DNA from: JAWUVP01 sp034112285
GTDB taxonomy: Bacteria; Pseudomonadota; Gammaproteobacteria; JABDGN01
NCBI GenBank assembly: GCA_034112285.1
Contig: JAWUVP010000008.1
Location: forward strand, 1 to 50,349
Direction: 5' to 3'
DNA: 50,349 nt
In this document: piece by piece, positions 25,452 to 34,229 of the stretch
Layout: the number at the start of each line of letters is the position of its first letter
Numbering within the stretch: the stretch's first letter is position 1
Made by a program: the position numbers and the translations under genes
The notes under the pieces: model-generated
What the model was told of the DNA's origin: nothing
The model's input: only the letters and a program-made list of their open reading frames with translations
Databases searched by the model: none

Positions 25452-26056
25452 TAGCTAGACTTATTAAGGTTGCTTTGCATTTGGGCCACGGTGAAGGTTT
25501 GCGCCGGGTCCACCGTAATGCGTCGTTGCCCTAAATATCGATTAAGCAGAGACGTTGAAAAAATACCGCGTATGACCTTTTTGTTAGAATTTTGTTGTGC
25601 TTCGTAAACCACAATATAGTAAACATGCATGCTTTGTAAGGTGGCAACCACGTGGCCTACTTTTGCGTGTTTAAGTTGTTCCATGTCAACAGCCACCACG
25701 TCAGCTAAGGGCATCATGACAGATTTTAACAGCACATCTTTGCGCTCTACTCGCGCACCTTCAATGAGGCTAACCACACGCCGGCTCAAAGCTTGTTCCA
25801 GGCTTAAAACGCCAACCAGGTGTTTACTCTCATCCAGCACTAACACCACGTTTTGCTCTTGGCTTTCCATGGTTTGTCTAGCTTCCATTAATGGGGTATT
25901 AGACGGAAAACTTAACGGCTGATGTTTATGAAAATCTAGCATGCAATCAACGGCAGAATCGTCCATATGGACAATTTTTGGCAAATATACGTACTCGGCA
26001 ATACTGTCTTCCGGGGTAATTTGACTGACATTTAGTGTGGTATAGTCTTTGCTCAT
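25451..26056 (-). CDS. CBS-domain protein
   Basis: 201 aa with two CBS modules (about 45-105, NTPLMEARQTMESQEQNVVLV; about 110-180, VGHVVATLQSMHVYYIVVY). Such tandem CBS pairs usually sense adenine nucleotides. No enzymatic domain is attached. First gene of a three-gene unit with the M17 peptidase and the DUF4870-like protein. The target is unknown. Confidence 0.85.
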   Translation of the reverse strand: MSKDYTTLNVSQITPEDSIAEYVYLPKIVHMDDSAVDCMLDFHKHQPLSFPSNTPLMEARQTMESQEQNVVLVLDESKHLVGVLSLEQALSRRVVSLIEGARVERKDVLLKSVMMPLADVVAVDMEQLKHAKVGHVVATLQSMHVYYIVVYEAQQNSNKKVIRGIFSTSLLNRYLGQRRITVDPAQTFTVAQMQSNLNKSS

Positions 26057-26158
26057 GAATCATCCTCTCGCTAAGCTGTTGAATTTAATGTAATTTAAGC
26101 CAATCCCAGGTCGGCCTGATGTTGGCTATTCTACCGAAAAATTCCCTTAAATACTATG

Positions 26159-26186
26159 CTTGAAATTTATTCTTACAGCACTATAT
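26159..26186 (+). promoter_or_regulatory. Candidate sigma-32 (heat-shock) promoter of htpG
   Basis: CTTGAAA (26159-26165), a 13-bp spacer and CACTATAT (26179-26186, compare CCCCATNT) lie about 85 bp upstream of the htpG ATG. The -35 box is a perfect heat-shock consensus; the -10 is partial. HtpG is a heat-shock gene in other gammaproteobacteria, which supports the reading. Confidence 0.5.
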
Positions 26187-26270
26187 AGTAGGTACTCAAG
26201 TTTAGAGAGCTTACGTGCATTGGTTACGTAGGTAATGTTTTAATGAACCAATATAACAACGAGGTACAAA

Positions 26271-28229
26271 ATGACTGTAACTGCCAATAAGGAAACTCAT
26301 GGTTTTCAAACCGAGGTCAAACAACTTTTACAACTGATGATCAACTCTTTATATAGTAATAAAGAAATTTTTATTCGCGAGCTTGTCTCAAATGCTGCCG
26401 ATGCTGCTGATAAGCTACGTTTTGCTGCGGTAGAGCGCCCTGAATTGTATGGCGATGACTCAGAATTAGCCGTGAAAGTTACGTTTGATAAAAAAGCCAA
26501 AACCGTAACCATCAGCGATAATGGCATTGGCATGAGCCGTGGCCAAGCCATTGACAACTTAGGTACCATTGCTAAATCAGGCAGTAGTGAATTTTTAGCC
26601 TCATTAACCGGTGAGCAAGCCAAAGACAGCGAATTAATTGGTCAATTTGGTGTGGGTTTCTACTCTTCATTTATCGTTGCCGATAAAGTTGAAGTGCACA
26701 CTCGTAGCGCAGAATTAGGCGCAGCAGAAGGCGTTTGCTGGACATCTGAAGGTGAAGGCGATTACCAGGTTGAAACCATTGAAAAAGCTAACCGCGGTAC
26801 TGACATCATTTTACATTTGAAAAAAGATGAAAAAGAATTTTTAGAAGACGCGCGTTTACGTCACATCATTACCAAATATTGTGATCATATTAACTTGCCC
26901 GTTTTAATGGAACAAGAAGTGGTCGAGCCAGAACCTGAAGTGGCCGAAGGCGAAGAGCCTGCTGCGGAAGAAAAGAAAAAAGCTAAGAAACCTACCTTTG
27001 AATTTCAACCCGTAAACAAAGCGACGGCATTATGGACCTTAGCTAAATCTTCAATCAAAAAAGAAGAATATAACGAGTTTTATAAATACATTGCACACGA
27101 TTACACCGACCCTGCAGCCTACAGTCACAATAAAGTAGAAGGTAAGCAAGAATATACTTCTTTGCTTTACATCCCAAGTCGCGCTCCGTTTGATTTGTTT
27201 GACCCTGAGCAAAAAACCGGCTTAAAACTTTACATTCAAAAAGTGTTTATTATGGATGATGCTGACAACTTTATGCCACGTTACATGCGTTTCGTTAAAG
27301 GGGTGATTGATTCAAAAGATTTACCTTTAAATGTTTCTCGTGAAATTTTGCAGCACAGCGTGTTGGTTGACAAAATTAAAACCGCCAGCGTAAAACGTGT
27401 GTTGGGTATGCTAGAAAAAATTGCTAAAGATGATGAAAAATATCAAGAGCTTTGGAATCAATTGGGTAAAGTCTTAAAAGAAGGCCCTATTGAAGATGCC
27501 GATAACAAAGACCGCATTGCTAAATTGTTACGCTTTGCAACCACTAAAAATGGTAGCGAAACACAAAATGTATCACTTGATCAATACATTGCACGCATGC
27601 AGCCTGGCCAAGAGAAAATTTACTTTGTAACCGCAGAGTCTTATTTAACCGCCAAGCATAGCCCGCAGTTAGAAGTTTTTGCTGCAAAAGATGTTGAAGT
27701 GTTATTGTTAACCGATCCAGTAGATGAATGGTTAAGCAGTCATTTAACTGAATTTGAAGGCAAGCAATTACAGTCTGTTGCAAAAGGTGATTTAAACTTA
27801 GATAACGTTAAGTCAGATGACAAAGACGATAAAAAAGATGACAAAGCCAAAGAAAAGCAACATGCCGAATTTGAAAGCATGTTAAAACAGATGCAAGAAA
27901 TCTTAGGCGAAGACGTTAAAGAAGTTCGCTTAACCGACCGCCTAACCAGCTCACCCAGCTGCGTGGTTGCCGACGACAACGACATGGGCATGCAAATGCA
28001 AAAAATGATGCAAGCCGCTGGTCACGCCATGCCACCAAGCAAGCCTATTTTAGAGTTAAATCCTAAACATAGCTTAATTGAAAAACTCAAAACAGAATCT
28101 GATGATGAGCAATTCAATGAATGGAGTCATGTGTTATTGGATCAGGCTGTGTTAGCTGATGGTGGGCATTTGCAAGATCCTGCTGGGTTTGTACATCGCT
28201 TGAATAGCCTATTAGAAAAAGCGGCTTAA
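26271..28229 (+). CDS. htpG: Molecular chaperone HtpG (Hsp90)
   Basis: ATP-dependent cytosolic chaperone. N-terminal GHKL ATPase (IFIRELVSNAADAADKLRF, DNGIGMSR, GTIAKSGSSEF, GQFGVGFYS) about 1-215, middle domain, and C-terminal dimerisation region with QMQKMMQAAGH. Length 652 aa versus 624 in E. coli. The excess is in a charged linker after the ATPase domain (about 222-245: acidic EPEPEVAEGEEPAAEE then KKKAKK) and a Lys/Asp-rich stretch near 520-535 (DDKDDKKDDKAKEK). The linker recalls that of eukaryotic Hsp90 but is shorter. RBS cgagg precedes the ATG. Confidence 0.97.
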   Translation: MTVTANKETHGFQTEVKQLLQLMINSLYSNKEIFIRELVSNAADAADKLRFAAVERPELYGDDSELAVKVTFDKKAKTVTISDNGIGMSRGQAIDNLGTIAKSGSSEFLASLTGEQAKDSELIGQFGVGFYSSFIVADKVEVHTRSAELGAAEGVCWTSEGEGDYQVETIEKANRGTDIILHLKKDEKEFLEDARLRHIITKYCDHINLPVLMEQEVVEPEPEVAEGEEPAAEEKKKAKKPTFEFQPVNKATALWTLAKSSIKKEEYNEFYKYIAHDYTDPAAYSHNKVEGKQEYTSLLYIPSRAPFDLFDPEQKTGLKLYIQKVFIMDDADNFMPRYMRFVKGVIDSKDLPLNVSREILQHSVLVDKIKTASVKRVLGMLEKIAKDDEKYQELWNQLGKVLKEGPIEDADNKDRIAKLLRFATTKNGSETQNVSLDQYIARMQPGQEKIYFVTAESYLTAKHSPQLEVFAAKDVEVLLLTDPVDEWLSSHLTEFEGKQLQSVAKGDLNLDNVKSDDKDDKKDDKAKEKQHAEFESMLKQMQEILGEDVKEVRLTDRLTSSPSCVVADDNDMGMQMQKMMQAAGHAMPPSKPILELNPKHSLIEKLKTESDDEQFNEWSHVLLDQAVLADGGHLQDPAGFVHRLNSLLEKAA

Positions 28230-28241
28230 GTTAAGCCTGAA

Positions 28242-28288
28242 ATTACCACGTCACTATGCACCTCGCAATGAGGACGTGACGTGGTAAT
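28242..28288. repeat. Dispersed repeat family, copy B; long perfect-ended palindrome
   Basis: attaccacgtcac (28242-28254) and gtgacgtggtaat (28276-28288) are perfect 13-bp complements enclosing a 21-base loop. The left half plus loop resembles copy A (attgccacgtcgct...ctcgcaatga). It sits 12 bp after the htpG stop and probably doubles as a transcript end. Confidence 0.7.
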
Positions 28289-28364
28289 ATTCTTAGTCAT
28301 TAGATTGTTAATACGTTTTTGCAAATAAATACCTTCCCCCCTAAATAATCGAAAGAGAAAACCT

Positions 28365-28910
28365 ATGCGCATTAAAATACCTGAACTGCATAATGTTAAA
28401 TGGTACTTGAAACCTTTTTTTTGGTGGCAAAAGCGAAAATATGGGCAGGTGTTAAATCCAGCCTTAGTTTGGGCCAGTAATCCAAAGCTATTTCTAACGG
28501 TAGCGAGCCTGTATGGCGCGCTTGATAGTAAAAAATCTCCGTTGTCGCCAATATTACGCTCATTAATTACGGTTAGAATTTCACAGATCAATTGGTGTGA
28601 ATTTTGTGTGGATATAAACTCCGCAACCTTAATAAAACGCAGCCAATCAGAGCTTAAAGTGCAGGCATTATCAAGCTGGAGAGATTCAAATATATATTCT
28701 GCAGCTGAAAAGGCAGCCCTAGATTATGCTGAAAAAGTGACTTATAGCGAACAGCAGGTAGATGATAGTTGCTTTGAAGAGTTGAAAAAACATTTCAATG
28801 AAAAGGTGATTATCGAACTAACGGCATTAATCGCTTTTCAAAATTTGTCGAGTAAATTTAATAGTGCGCTGGACGTTGCACCGCAGGGCTTTTGCAAAAT
28901 AACAAAATAA
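28365..28910 (+). CDS. Carboxymuconolactone decarboxylase / AhpD-like protein
   Basis: 181 aa. The CMD core contains ITVRISQINWCEFCVDINSA with the CxxC redox pair (CEFC), followed by a helix resembling the AhpD His region but with N/S in place of the usual His (VDINSATL), and the second helix YSAAEKAALDYAEKVT. Such proteins are thiol peroxidase-like or decarboxylases; the substrate is unknown. The gene is monocistronic by position, with GAAAGAG before the ATG. Confidence 0.85.
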   Translation: MRIKIPELHNVKWYLKPFFWWQKRKYGQVLNPALVWASNPKLFLTVASLYGALDSKKSPLSPILRSLITVRISQINWCEFCVDINSATLIKRSQSELKVQALSSWRDSNIYSAAEKAALDYAEKVTYSEQQVDDSCFEELKKHFNEKVIIELTALIAFQNLSSKFNSALDVAPQGFCKITK

Positions 28911-28927
28911 TTTTACAGCGAGTAAGT

Positions 28928-28945
28928 CACGGCGGAAAGGCCGTG
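28928..28945. terminator. GC-rich hairpin between convergent genes
   Basis: CACGGC (28928-28933) and GCCGTG (28940-28945) form a 6-bp stem with a ggaaag loop, between the AhpD-like and hemolysin-III-like genes. No T-run follows, so intrinsic termination is only possible, not clear. Confidence 0.4.
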
Positions 28946-28970
28946 TATTGCGATCAAAACCAAGCCTATT

Positions 28971-29630
28971 TTATGCCGGCACCACATACCATAAGATTAA
29001 AAAGAAATGACAGATACTGCCGCCAAGCACAAACAAGTGCCATATAGCATGCCCAAAACGTAACTGGTCCCAAGCATAAAAAATCACGCCTAAGGTATAA
29101 GAAATTCCGCCCGCTAACAACCAAATAAAGCCAGCCAGTGGCAATGCATCATATAAAGGCTTAATGGCGATAATGGCCAACCAACCCATGCACACATATG
29201 CCGTGGTGGAAATAATTTCGAATTTCCCCGTCGCAAATAATTTAAAAATCAACCCTAACAAGGCAAGGCCCCAAATTACGCCAAATAAAGACCAACCCCA
29301 ACCTGGGTTAAGCACAACCAACACAACAGGCGTGTAAGAGCCGGCAATGAGCAAATAAATGGAAGAGTGATCAACGACTTTATAGAGTCGCTTCCAGTAA
29401 GGCTTACGCACCGCGTGGTACATTGCCGAAGCCGAGTACATAATAATCAGTGAGGCGCCAAAAATTGCGCTACCGACCACTTTAATGGCGCTATCTTGCT
29501 CAGCAGAGAGGACAACCAACAGTACCAAGGCGGCTACGCCCAGTAGCGCACCTATGCCGTGGGTGACGGAGTTAAGAAGCTCTTCAATCAGAGTTTGTTT
29601 TTTATGTGATTTAATAAATATATGTTTCAT
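28971..29630 (-). CDS. Hemolysin III family membrane protein (YqfA/PAQR-like)
   Basis: 219 aa with seven predicted membrane helices. Family motifs: SVTHGIGALLG in TM1, SASAMYHAV, DHSSIYLLIAGSYTPV, YVCMGWLAI and the C-terminal FGHAIWHLFVLGGSICHFF, which carry the putative metal-binding His residues. Known relatives affect membrane lipid energetics; direct haemolytic activity is not implied. Single gene, divergent from usp. Confidence 0.9.
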   Translation of the reverse strand: MKHIFIKSHKKQTLIEELLNSVTHGIGALLGVAALVLLVVLSAEQDSAIKVVGSAIFGASLIIMYSASAMYHAVRKPYWKRLYKVVDHSSIYLLIAGSYTPVVLVVLNPGWGWSLFGVIWGLALLGLIFKLFATGKFEIISTTAYVCMGWLAIIAIKPLYDALPLAGFIWLLAGGISYTLGVIFYAWDQLRFGHAIWHLFVLGGSICHFFLILWYVVPA

Positions 29631-29710
29631 GGGCGCAATACTAGGTCATTTTGTCTGTGTAAGCAATCCTATGGTAGAATCTATTCTCAAGAAATTAAAG
29701 GAGTAAGCTT

Positions 29711-30148
29711 GTGAGTAACTACCAAATCATTATTGCCGCGGTTGACCTACACCCCGAAGCCGATGAGCAAACCTTACAACGCGCTAAATCACTAGCCAAA
29801 GCCAACAACGCTGAGCTTTATGTGGTGCATGCTATTGAATCGTTAACCGCTTATGGCGCGGCTTATGCTTATCCTTCTATGATCGATATTACTGAAGAGC
29901 TCACAGCCGAGCATCGTACGGCCTTATTGGCCGAAGCCACGAAGTTGGGTATTGGCGAAGATAAGCTCATTATTGCCCAAGGCGCGCCTAATAACGTGAT
30001 TGTGCATCAAGCAGAAGCGTTAAAAGCTGATTTAATTATTGTGGGAGCGCGCTCACGCCATGGTATAGGCCTATTGCTAAGCTCAACGACTGACGCCGTG
30101 TTGCATAATGCGCCTTGTGATGTGTTGGCGATTCATTTAAAAGATTGA
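29711..30148 (+). CDS. Universal stress protein (UspA family)
   Basis: 145 aa. One Usp domain: IIAAVDLHPEADEQTLQRA at the N-terminus, YVVHAIESL, and the C-terminal VGARSRHGIGLLLSSTTDAV. The ATP-loop is modified (LLSSTT rather than LLGS(T/S)), more like E. coli UspA, which does not bind ATP. The start is GTG, backed by AAGGAG 8 nt before it. Single gene. Confidence 0.9.
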   Translation: MSNYQIIIAAVDLHPEADEQTLQRAKSLAKANNAELYVVHAIESLTAYGAAYAYPSMIDITEELTAEHRTALLAEATKLGIGEDKLIIAQGAPNNVIVHQAEALKADLIIVGARSRHGIGLLLSSTTDAVLHNAPCDVLAIHLKD

Positions 30149-30233
30149 TTACCTTTACAAACTGGTTCTTATAAACAGTGGGAATAACGTGGCAACCAAT
30201 AGCTTATACACAAACAATCGGTATAATATAACA

Positions 30234-30806
30234 ATGTTACTCCGATTCTTAATATTATCGTTAAGCTTAGTGCTGTGCGCTTGTCGCAGCACCCTTCCCA
30301 CTCAAGAAACGAGAGGCTCCATGCAATGGAGCGATTATGCGCAGATTAAGTCTGCTTATGACAAGGTGAGACCCTATCACACAACCCGGCAAGAATTAGA
30401 GCAGATGGGCTTTAACCCCCACAAGCAAGCCAATATAAAAATTGAGAATTTCAGTAGCATTCAGCGGCGTTTTGACCCCAATTTCACCTTCAAAAACCTA
30501 CCTCCGGCTATTAGCAAATGTGTGCGGGCTGGTAATGCTTGTACGGCGTATTATATTGATATAAAACAAACCACCAGTGCCCGAATAGGTAACCTGGTGT
30601 TAGACACGTTAAACTTCAAACGTATTACCCACACCAAAGGCTGGCATTTTCAAGCCCTTTATGTGATGGAAAACGATTTAGTCGTCTTTAAGCTATGGAA
30701 TGGCTCGCCCAACATTGCTGAGTATAAAACCAACTACAATCCATTGGGGCCATTGCAAGATGGCGTGACCGTTGGCGTGGGCTTAAGCTATAACATCAAT
30801 AACTAA
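30234..30806 (+). CDS. Predicted lipoprotein of unknown function
   Basis: 190 aa from the ATG at 30234; an upstream GTG frame start at 30189 is less likely because the signal peptide begins at MLLRFLILSLSLVLCAC. Lipobox LCAC with Cys17 as lipidation site. The mature protein contains YDKVRPYHTTRQELEQMGFN, reminiscent of SmpA/BamE-type repeats, then KCVRAGNACTAYYIDIKQ with a Cys pair and a beta-rich end. Family not recognised with certainty. Located between usp and rlmN. Confidence 0.75.
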   Translation: MLLRFLILSLSLVLCACRSTLPTQETRGSMQWSDYAQIKSAYDKVRPYHTTRQELEQMGFNPHKQANIKIENFSSIQRRFDPNFTFKNLPPAISKCVRAGNACTAYYIDIKQTTSARIGNLVLDTLNFKRITHTKGWHFQALYVMENDLVVFKLWNGSPNIAEYKTNYNPLGPLQDGVTVGVGLSYNINN

Positions 30807-30851
30807 ACAAATACCTTGCATTCAGGCGATTAATCGGTAAAATTTTTCACA

Positions 30852-31973
30852 ATGAAAAACATCGAAATTAAAGATATGCGCCCCAAGCGCACCAACCTCA
30901 TGGACTTTGACAAACAAGGTCTGCAAGCGTATTTCACCGCTAAAGGTGATAAAGCATTTCGTGGAACTCAAATCTTACAGTGGATTCACCAGCACGGTAT
31001 CATCGACTTTAATGAAATGAGCAACCTCAGCAAAGCCAGCCGTGAAGATTTGCTCGCCACGGCTACGGTGAACCTGCTGGAGCCCACTATCGACAAAACC
31101 TCGGTAGATGGCACGCGCAAATGGCTGTTTCAGCTTGACGATGGTAATTCCATTGAGACCGTCTTTATTCCTGAAGACGGCCGTGGCACCTTGTGCATTT
31201 CTTCACAAGTGGGCTGCGCGCTGAATTGCTCGTTTTGCTCAACCGGCGCTATGGGCTTTAATCGCAATCTCAGCACCGGTGAAATTATTGCCCAATTATG
31301 GCAAGCCAATAAATTGCTGGGTGAGTACGGCAAAAAAATCACCAATGTGGTGATGATGGGCATGGGCGAACCCACGTTAAACTATGACAACGTGTTACGC
31401 GCCATTAACATTATGCTAGACGATAACGCCTATGGCTTATCGAAATATCGCGTTACACTTAGCACCTCCGGTGTGGTGCCTAGAATGTATGACTTAGCAC
31501 GAGACAGCAATTGCTCTCTCGCCGTGTCATTACATGCCGCCAATGATGAATTGCGTAATGAATTAGTACCCATCAATAAAAAATATCCCCTTGAAGTCTT
31601 AATGACCGCTTGCCGAGATTTTTTTGCAGATGAACCGCGCCGTAAAGTCACGTTTGAATATACCATGATTGCCGGCGTCAACGATTCTGACGAATGCGCC
31701 AACGAATTAGTAACACTATTGGCCGATGTGCCGTGCAAAATCAATTTAATTCCCTTCAACCCTTTTGAGTTATCAAACTATAAATGCTCATCACGAAATC
31801 GTATTATGCGTTTTCGCGATCGTTTGGTAGAAGCGGGTTTTAACACCATGGTGCGCAAAACCCGCGGCCAAGATATTGATGCAGCTTGTGGGCAACTAAT
31901 GGGGAACTTTGTTGACCGCACGCGCCGCTCGGAGATGGTGAAGAAAAAATTAGCCGGTAAGGTTGGCAATTAA
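30852..31973 (+). CDS. rlmN: Dual-specificity 23S rRNA/tRNA adenine-C2 methyltransferase
   Basis: Radical-SAM enzyme methylating A2503 of 23S rRNA and A37 of some tRNAs. The cluster motif is CALNCSFC (CxxxCxxC) after SSQVGC. VMMGMGEPTLNYDNV, STSGVVPRM, SLHAANDELRNELVPINKKY and the C-terminal catalytic Cys in IDAACGQL are present. Length 373 aa, close to E. coli (384). Convergent with the arginine cluster. Confidence 0.96.
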   Translation: MKNIEIKDMRPKRTNLMDFDKQGLQAYFTAKGDKAFRGTQILQWIHQHGIIDFNEMSNLSKASREDLLATATVNLLEPTIDKTSVDGTRKWLFQLDDGNSIETVFIPEDGRGTLCISSQVGCALNCSFCSTGAMGFNRNLSTGEIIAQLWQANKLLGEYGKKITNVVMMGMGEPTLNYDNVLRAINIMLDDNAYGLSKYRVTLSTSGVVPRMYDLARDSNCSLAVSLHAANDELRNELVPINKKYPLEVLMTACRDFFADEPRRKVTFEYTMIAGVNDSDECANELVTLLADVPCKINLIPFNPFELSNYKCSSRNRIMRFRDRLVEAGFNTMVRKTRGQDIDAACGQLMGNFVDRTRRSEMVKKKLAGKVGN

Positions 31974-32079
31974 CGCTCGATTAAGCTAGTTTGAATAGGC
32001 CCCTTCCTATAGTTATTCCACTTAGATTTTCGGTATTTCTGACTTAGCAATTTGTGCCATAAACACCGAGTTTTCTGGC

Positions 32080-32994
32080 TTAAAATATTTCCGCTAGCAT
32101 ACAGCGCACGCTGCCGCCACTAATGGTTTCTATGTGCGATACATCGCAAGCTAATCTAACACAATATTGCTCAATCATTTTCTTTTGTGTAACAGTTAAG
32201 CTATTGTCCGCCGTTGTGGATAATAATAAAAACTGTTTGCCTTGTTTATTTTTAAGCTCTACCACGTTCCCTGCCATGCAATAGATCTGAGCTAGCGTTA
32301 GCTCAATTAAAGTTTTGTTCATTGCTAGTAATTTTTCCTTAACTTTCGCCCGTTCATCCTCTGCAGAAATGGCCTCTAAGCAAACAAATGCCAACTGCTC
32401 GCCAATGCTTAGCATCACGTTAGTGTGGTAAATTTTGTTTGCTTTTTTATCGTAACTGCTAAAACTAACTAACTCATAGTTTAACTGTGCCAATACTTGT
32501 TGTGCCAGACCAAGCTCTGCACGTTCCGACAATGACACAAAACCAACCTGGTGTTGATGATCGAAAATTAATGCCCCGGTGCCTTCTAATATAGCAGGAA
32601 AATCGGCGCGCAAATCAATGACTTCATAAGTTCTTTCGGGTGCGAATTTTTTCAGCAGCAACAGCAAAGCTTCTAACTGAATTTCATGACGTCTGTTTTC
32701 ACAGAGCATTGGATAAATATATAAGTAATGTTTACCCTTCACAATATGGGTTGATAACCAATTGTTAGGGAAAATAGCATCAGGCGTATTTTCGACCGGT
32801 GACTCAAGGCAAAGTACGTTTATGCCGTTTTTTTCTAAGGTTTGCTTCACACCTGCAAATTCCGCCAGAGCTCTTGCTCTCGTTTCATCTAGGCTGGTTA
32901 TAATATTATGTTGAAAGCCATTACTGTTAGCGGTTTGTTCATTAAAGCCAAAGTGGGTTGGCGATACCATCAAAACTGTATCTGCGGTGCGCAT
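32080..32994 (-). CDS. ctlX: CtlX-like citrulline/arginine hydrolase (guanidino-group modifying family)
   Basis: 304 aa from the ATG at 32994, four bases after the arcA stop; the longer frame to 33147 would overlap arcA heavily and lacks family sequence. The pentein-fold motifs are TPDAIFPNNWLSTH, EGTGALIFDH, YHTNVMLSIG and the C-terminal nucleophile SGGSVRCMLAEIF. CtlX-type proteins are arginine-deiminase relatives associated with citrulline use. Given arcA and cyclodeaminase next door, conversion of citrulline to ornithine is the likely role, but this is inference. Confidence 0.8.
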   Translation of the reverse strand: MRTADTVLMVSPTHFGFNEQTANSNGFQHNIITSLDETRARALAEFAGVKQTLEKNGINVLCLESPVENTPDAIFPNNWLSTHIVKGKHYLYIYPMLCENRRHEIQLEALLLLLKKFAPERTYEVIDLRADFPAILEGTGALIFDHQHQVGFVSLSERAELGLAQQVLAQLNYELVSFSSYDKKANKIYHTNVMLSIGEQLAFVCLEAISAEDERAKVKEKLLAMNKTLIELTLAQIYCMAGNVVELKNKQGKQFLLLSTTADNSLTVTQKKMIEQYCVRLACDVSHIETISGGSVRCMLAEIF

Positions 32995-32998
32995 TAGT

Positions 32999-34216
32999 TT
33001 AATCTCCGCGTTGCAAAGGCATTGACATACACCGTGGGCCACCACGGCCGCGAGACAGCTCAGAGCAAGGAATGGTGTGCACGGTAACACCTTGGTCACG
33101 CAAGACTTGATTAGTGATTTTGTTTCGCTTGTACACCAATACTTCACCTGGCTTAACAGCTAAAGTATTAACGCCATCACTCCACTGTTCACGTCGGCTG
33201 CTCACAATATCGCCGCCGCCGCAATTAAAAGTGGTAACGTTGCAATCTAATACCCATGACAGTATTTTATCAATTGAGCCTTCTAGAGGGCGATAGTGTA
33301 ATTGTTGTTTATCGTTTAAGGATAGTTGATATAACTTTGTTTGTTGCACAATGCCGGGATGAATGGCAAATTTATCTGAATCAACCTGTGTTAAGATAGT
33401 ATCTAAATGCATAAAGGCCCGGCTTGATGGAATGTGAAAAGCAATGATGTTTGTAATGGTTTGCGTTTCATCTTTAAATAAACACTCGGCGAGTAACTCA
33501 ACCGCTTGTGCCTCCGTGCGTTGTGAAATACCGATGGCTAGTGTGTTTGCATTGAGCACTAAAATGTCACCGCCCTCAATGCTATGTTCACTTTGTAACC
33601 AATCGTAGGTTCTGTTATGTTTAAATTGCGCATGGTATTTAAAAATATATTGGCTAAATAAGGTTTCACAACGCCTAGCGCTTGCATGCATATGATTAAG
33701 GTTTACTGCGTTAGTAAACACGCTGGCAGGATCACGCATAAAATAGAGATTAGGCATGGGGGCTGTGGCAAATAGTGACTCGCGCGAGAGGTGTGCGGTA
33801 AAAGAACTGTCGTTGGTATCTAAAGCTGATTTTTTAATGCCGGAAATTAATTGCGGTGCAATCTCCTCGGTGGGCAAGTTTTTAATATAGTCTGTTAACG
33901 CGGCTTCTAGGTAGGGCTGGCGAATATGGGCTAAGTTTAGAAAGTCTTTGGTAAATTGTTGTTTAATATCGTTATTGCTAAAAAGGCTTGTCATGAGATC
34001 AGTGATGTAAAGGACCTCAGTGCCACATTCGCGCAGTTTGCTGGCAAAGGCATCGTGTTCTTGCTGGGCGACTTCTAGGTAAGGAATGTCATCGAATAAA
34101 AGTTCGTGCAAGGTATCTGGCGTTAGATTATTGAGTTCTTCGCCGGGACGATGTAAAAGCACTGCTTTTAAAGGGGCTGTTTCGCTGTTGATGTTTAAGT
34201 TTATTTTGTTTGGCAT
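32999..34216 (-). CDS. arcA: Arginine deiminase
   Basis: Hydrolyses arginine to citrulline and ammonia. 405 aa with the family N-terminus SETAPLKAVLLHRPGEELNN, FMRDPASVF, SIEGGDILVL, HLDTILTQVD, NCGGGDIV and catalytic Cys near the end in GRGGPRCMSMPL. The ADI pathway partners arcB and arcC are absent; instead a CtlX-like gene follows and an ornithine cyclodeaminase precedes by 13 bp. AGAACCC spacing before the ATG is weak as an SD. Confidence 0.95.
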   Translation of the reverse strand: MPNKINLNINSETAPLKAVLLHRPGEELNNLTPDTLHELLFDDIPYLEVAQQEHDAFASKLRECGTEVLYITDLMTSLFSNNDIKQQFTKDFLNLAHIRQPYLEAALTDYIKNLPTEEIAPQLISGIKKSALDTNDSSFTAHLSRESLFATAPMPNLYFMRDPASVFTNAVNLNHMHASARRCETLFSQYIFKYHAQFKHNRTYDWLQSEHSIEGGDILVLNANTLAIGISQRTEAQAVELLAECLFKDETQTITNIIAFHIPSSRAFMHLDTILTQVDSDKFAIHPGIVQQTKLYQLSLNDKQQLHYRPLEGSIDKILSWVLDCNVTTFNCGGGDIVSSRREQWSDGVNTLAVKPGEVLVYKRNKITNQVLRDQGVTVHTIPCSELSRGRGGPRCMSMPLQRGD

Positions 34217-34229
34217 AGGGTTCTCGTTA

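Noticed and set aside
30189..30233. GTG start for the lipoprotein
   Set aside because: Puts 15 polar residues in front of an otherwise ideal signal peptide starting at 30234.
32995..33147. Longer start for the CtlX-like gene
   Set aside because: Would overlap arcA by about 150 bp, and the added residues are an arcA shadow.
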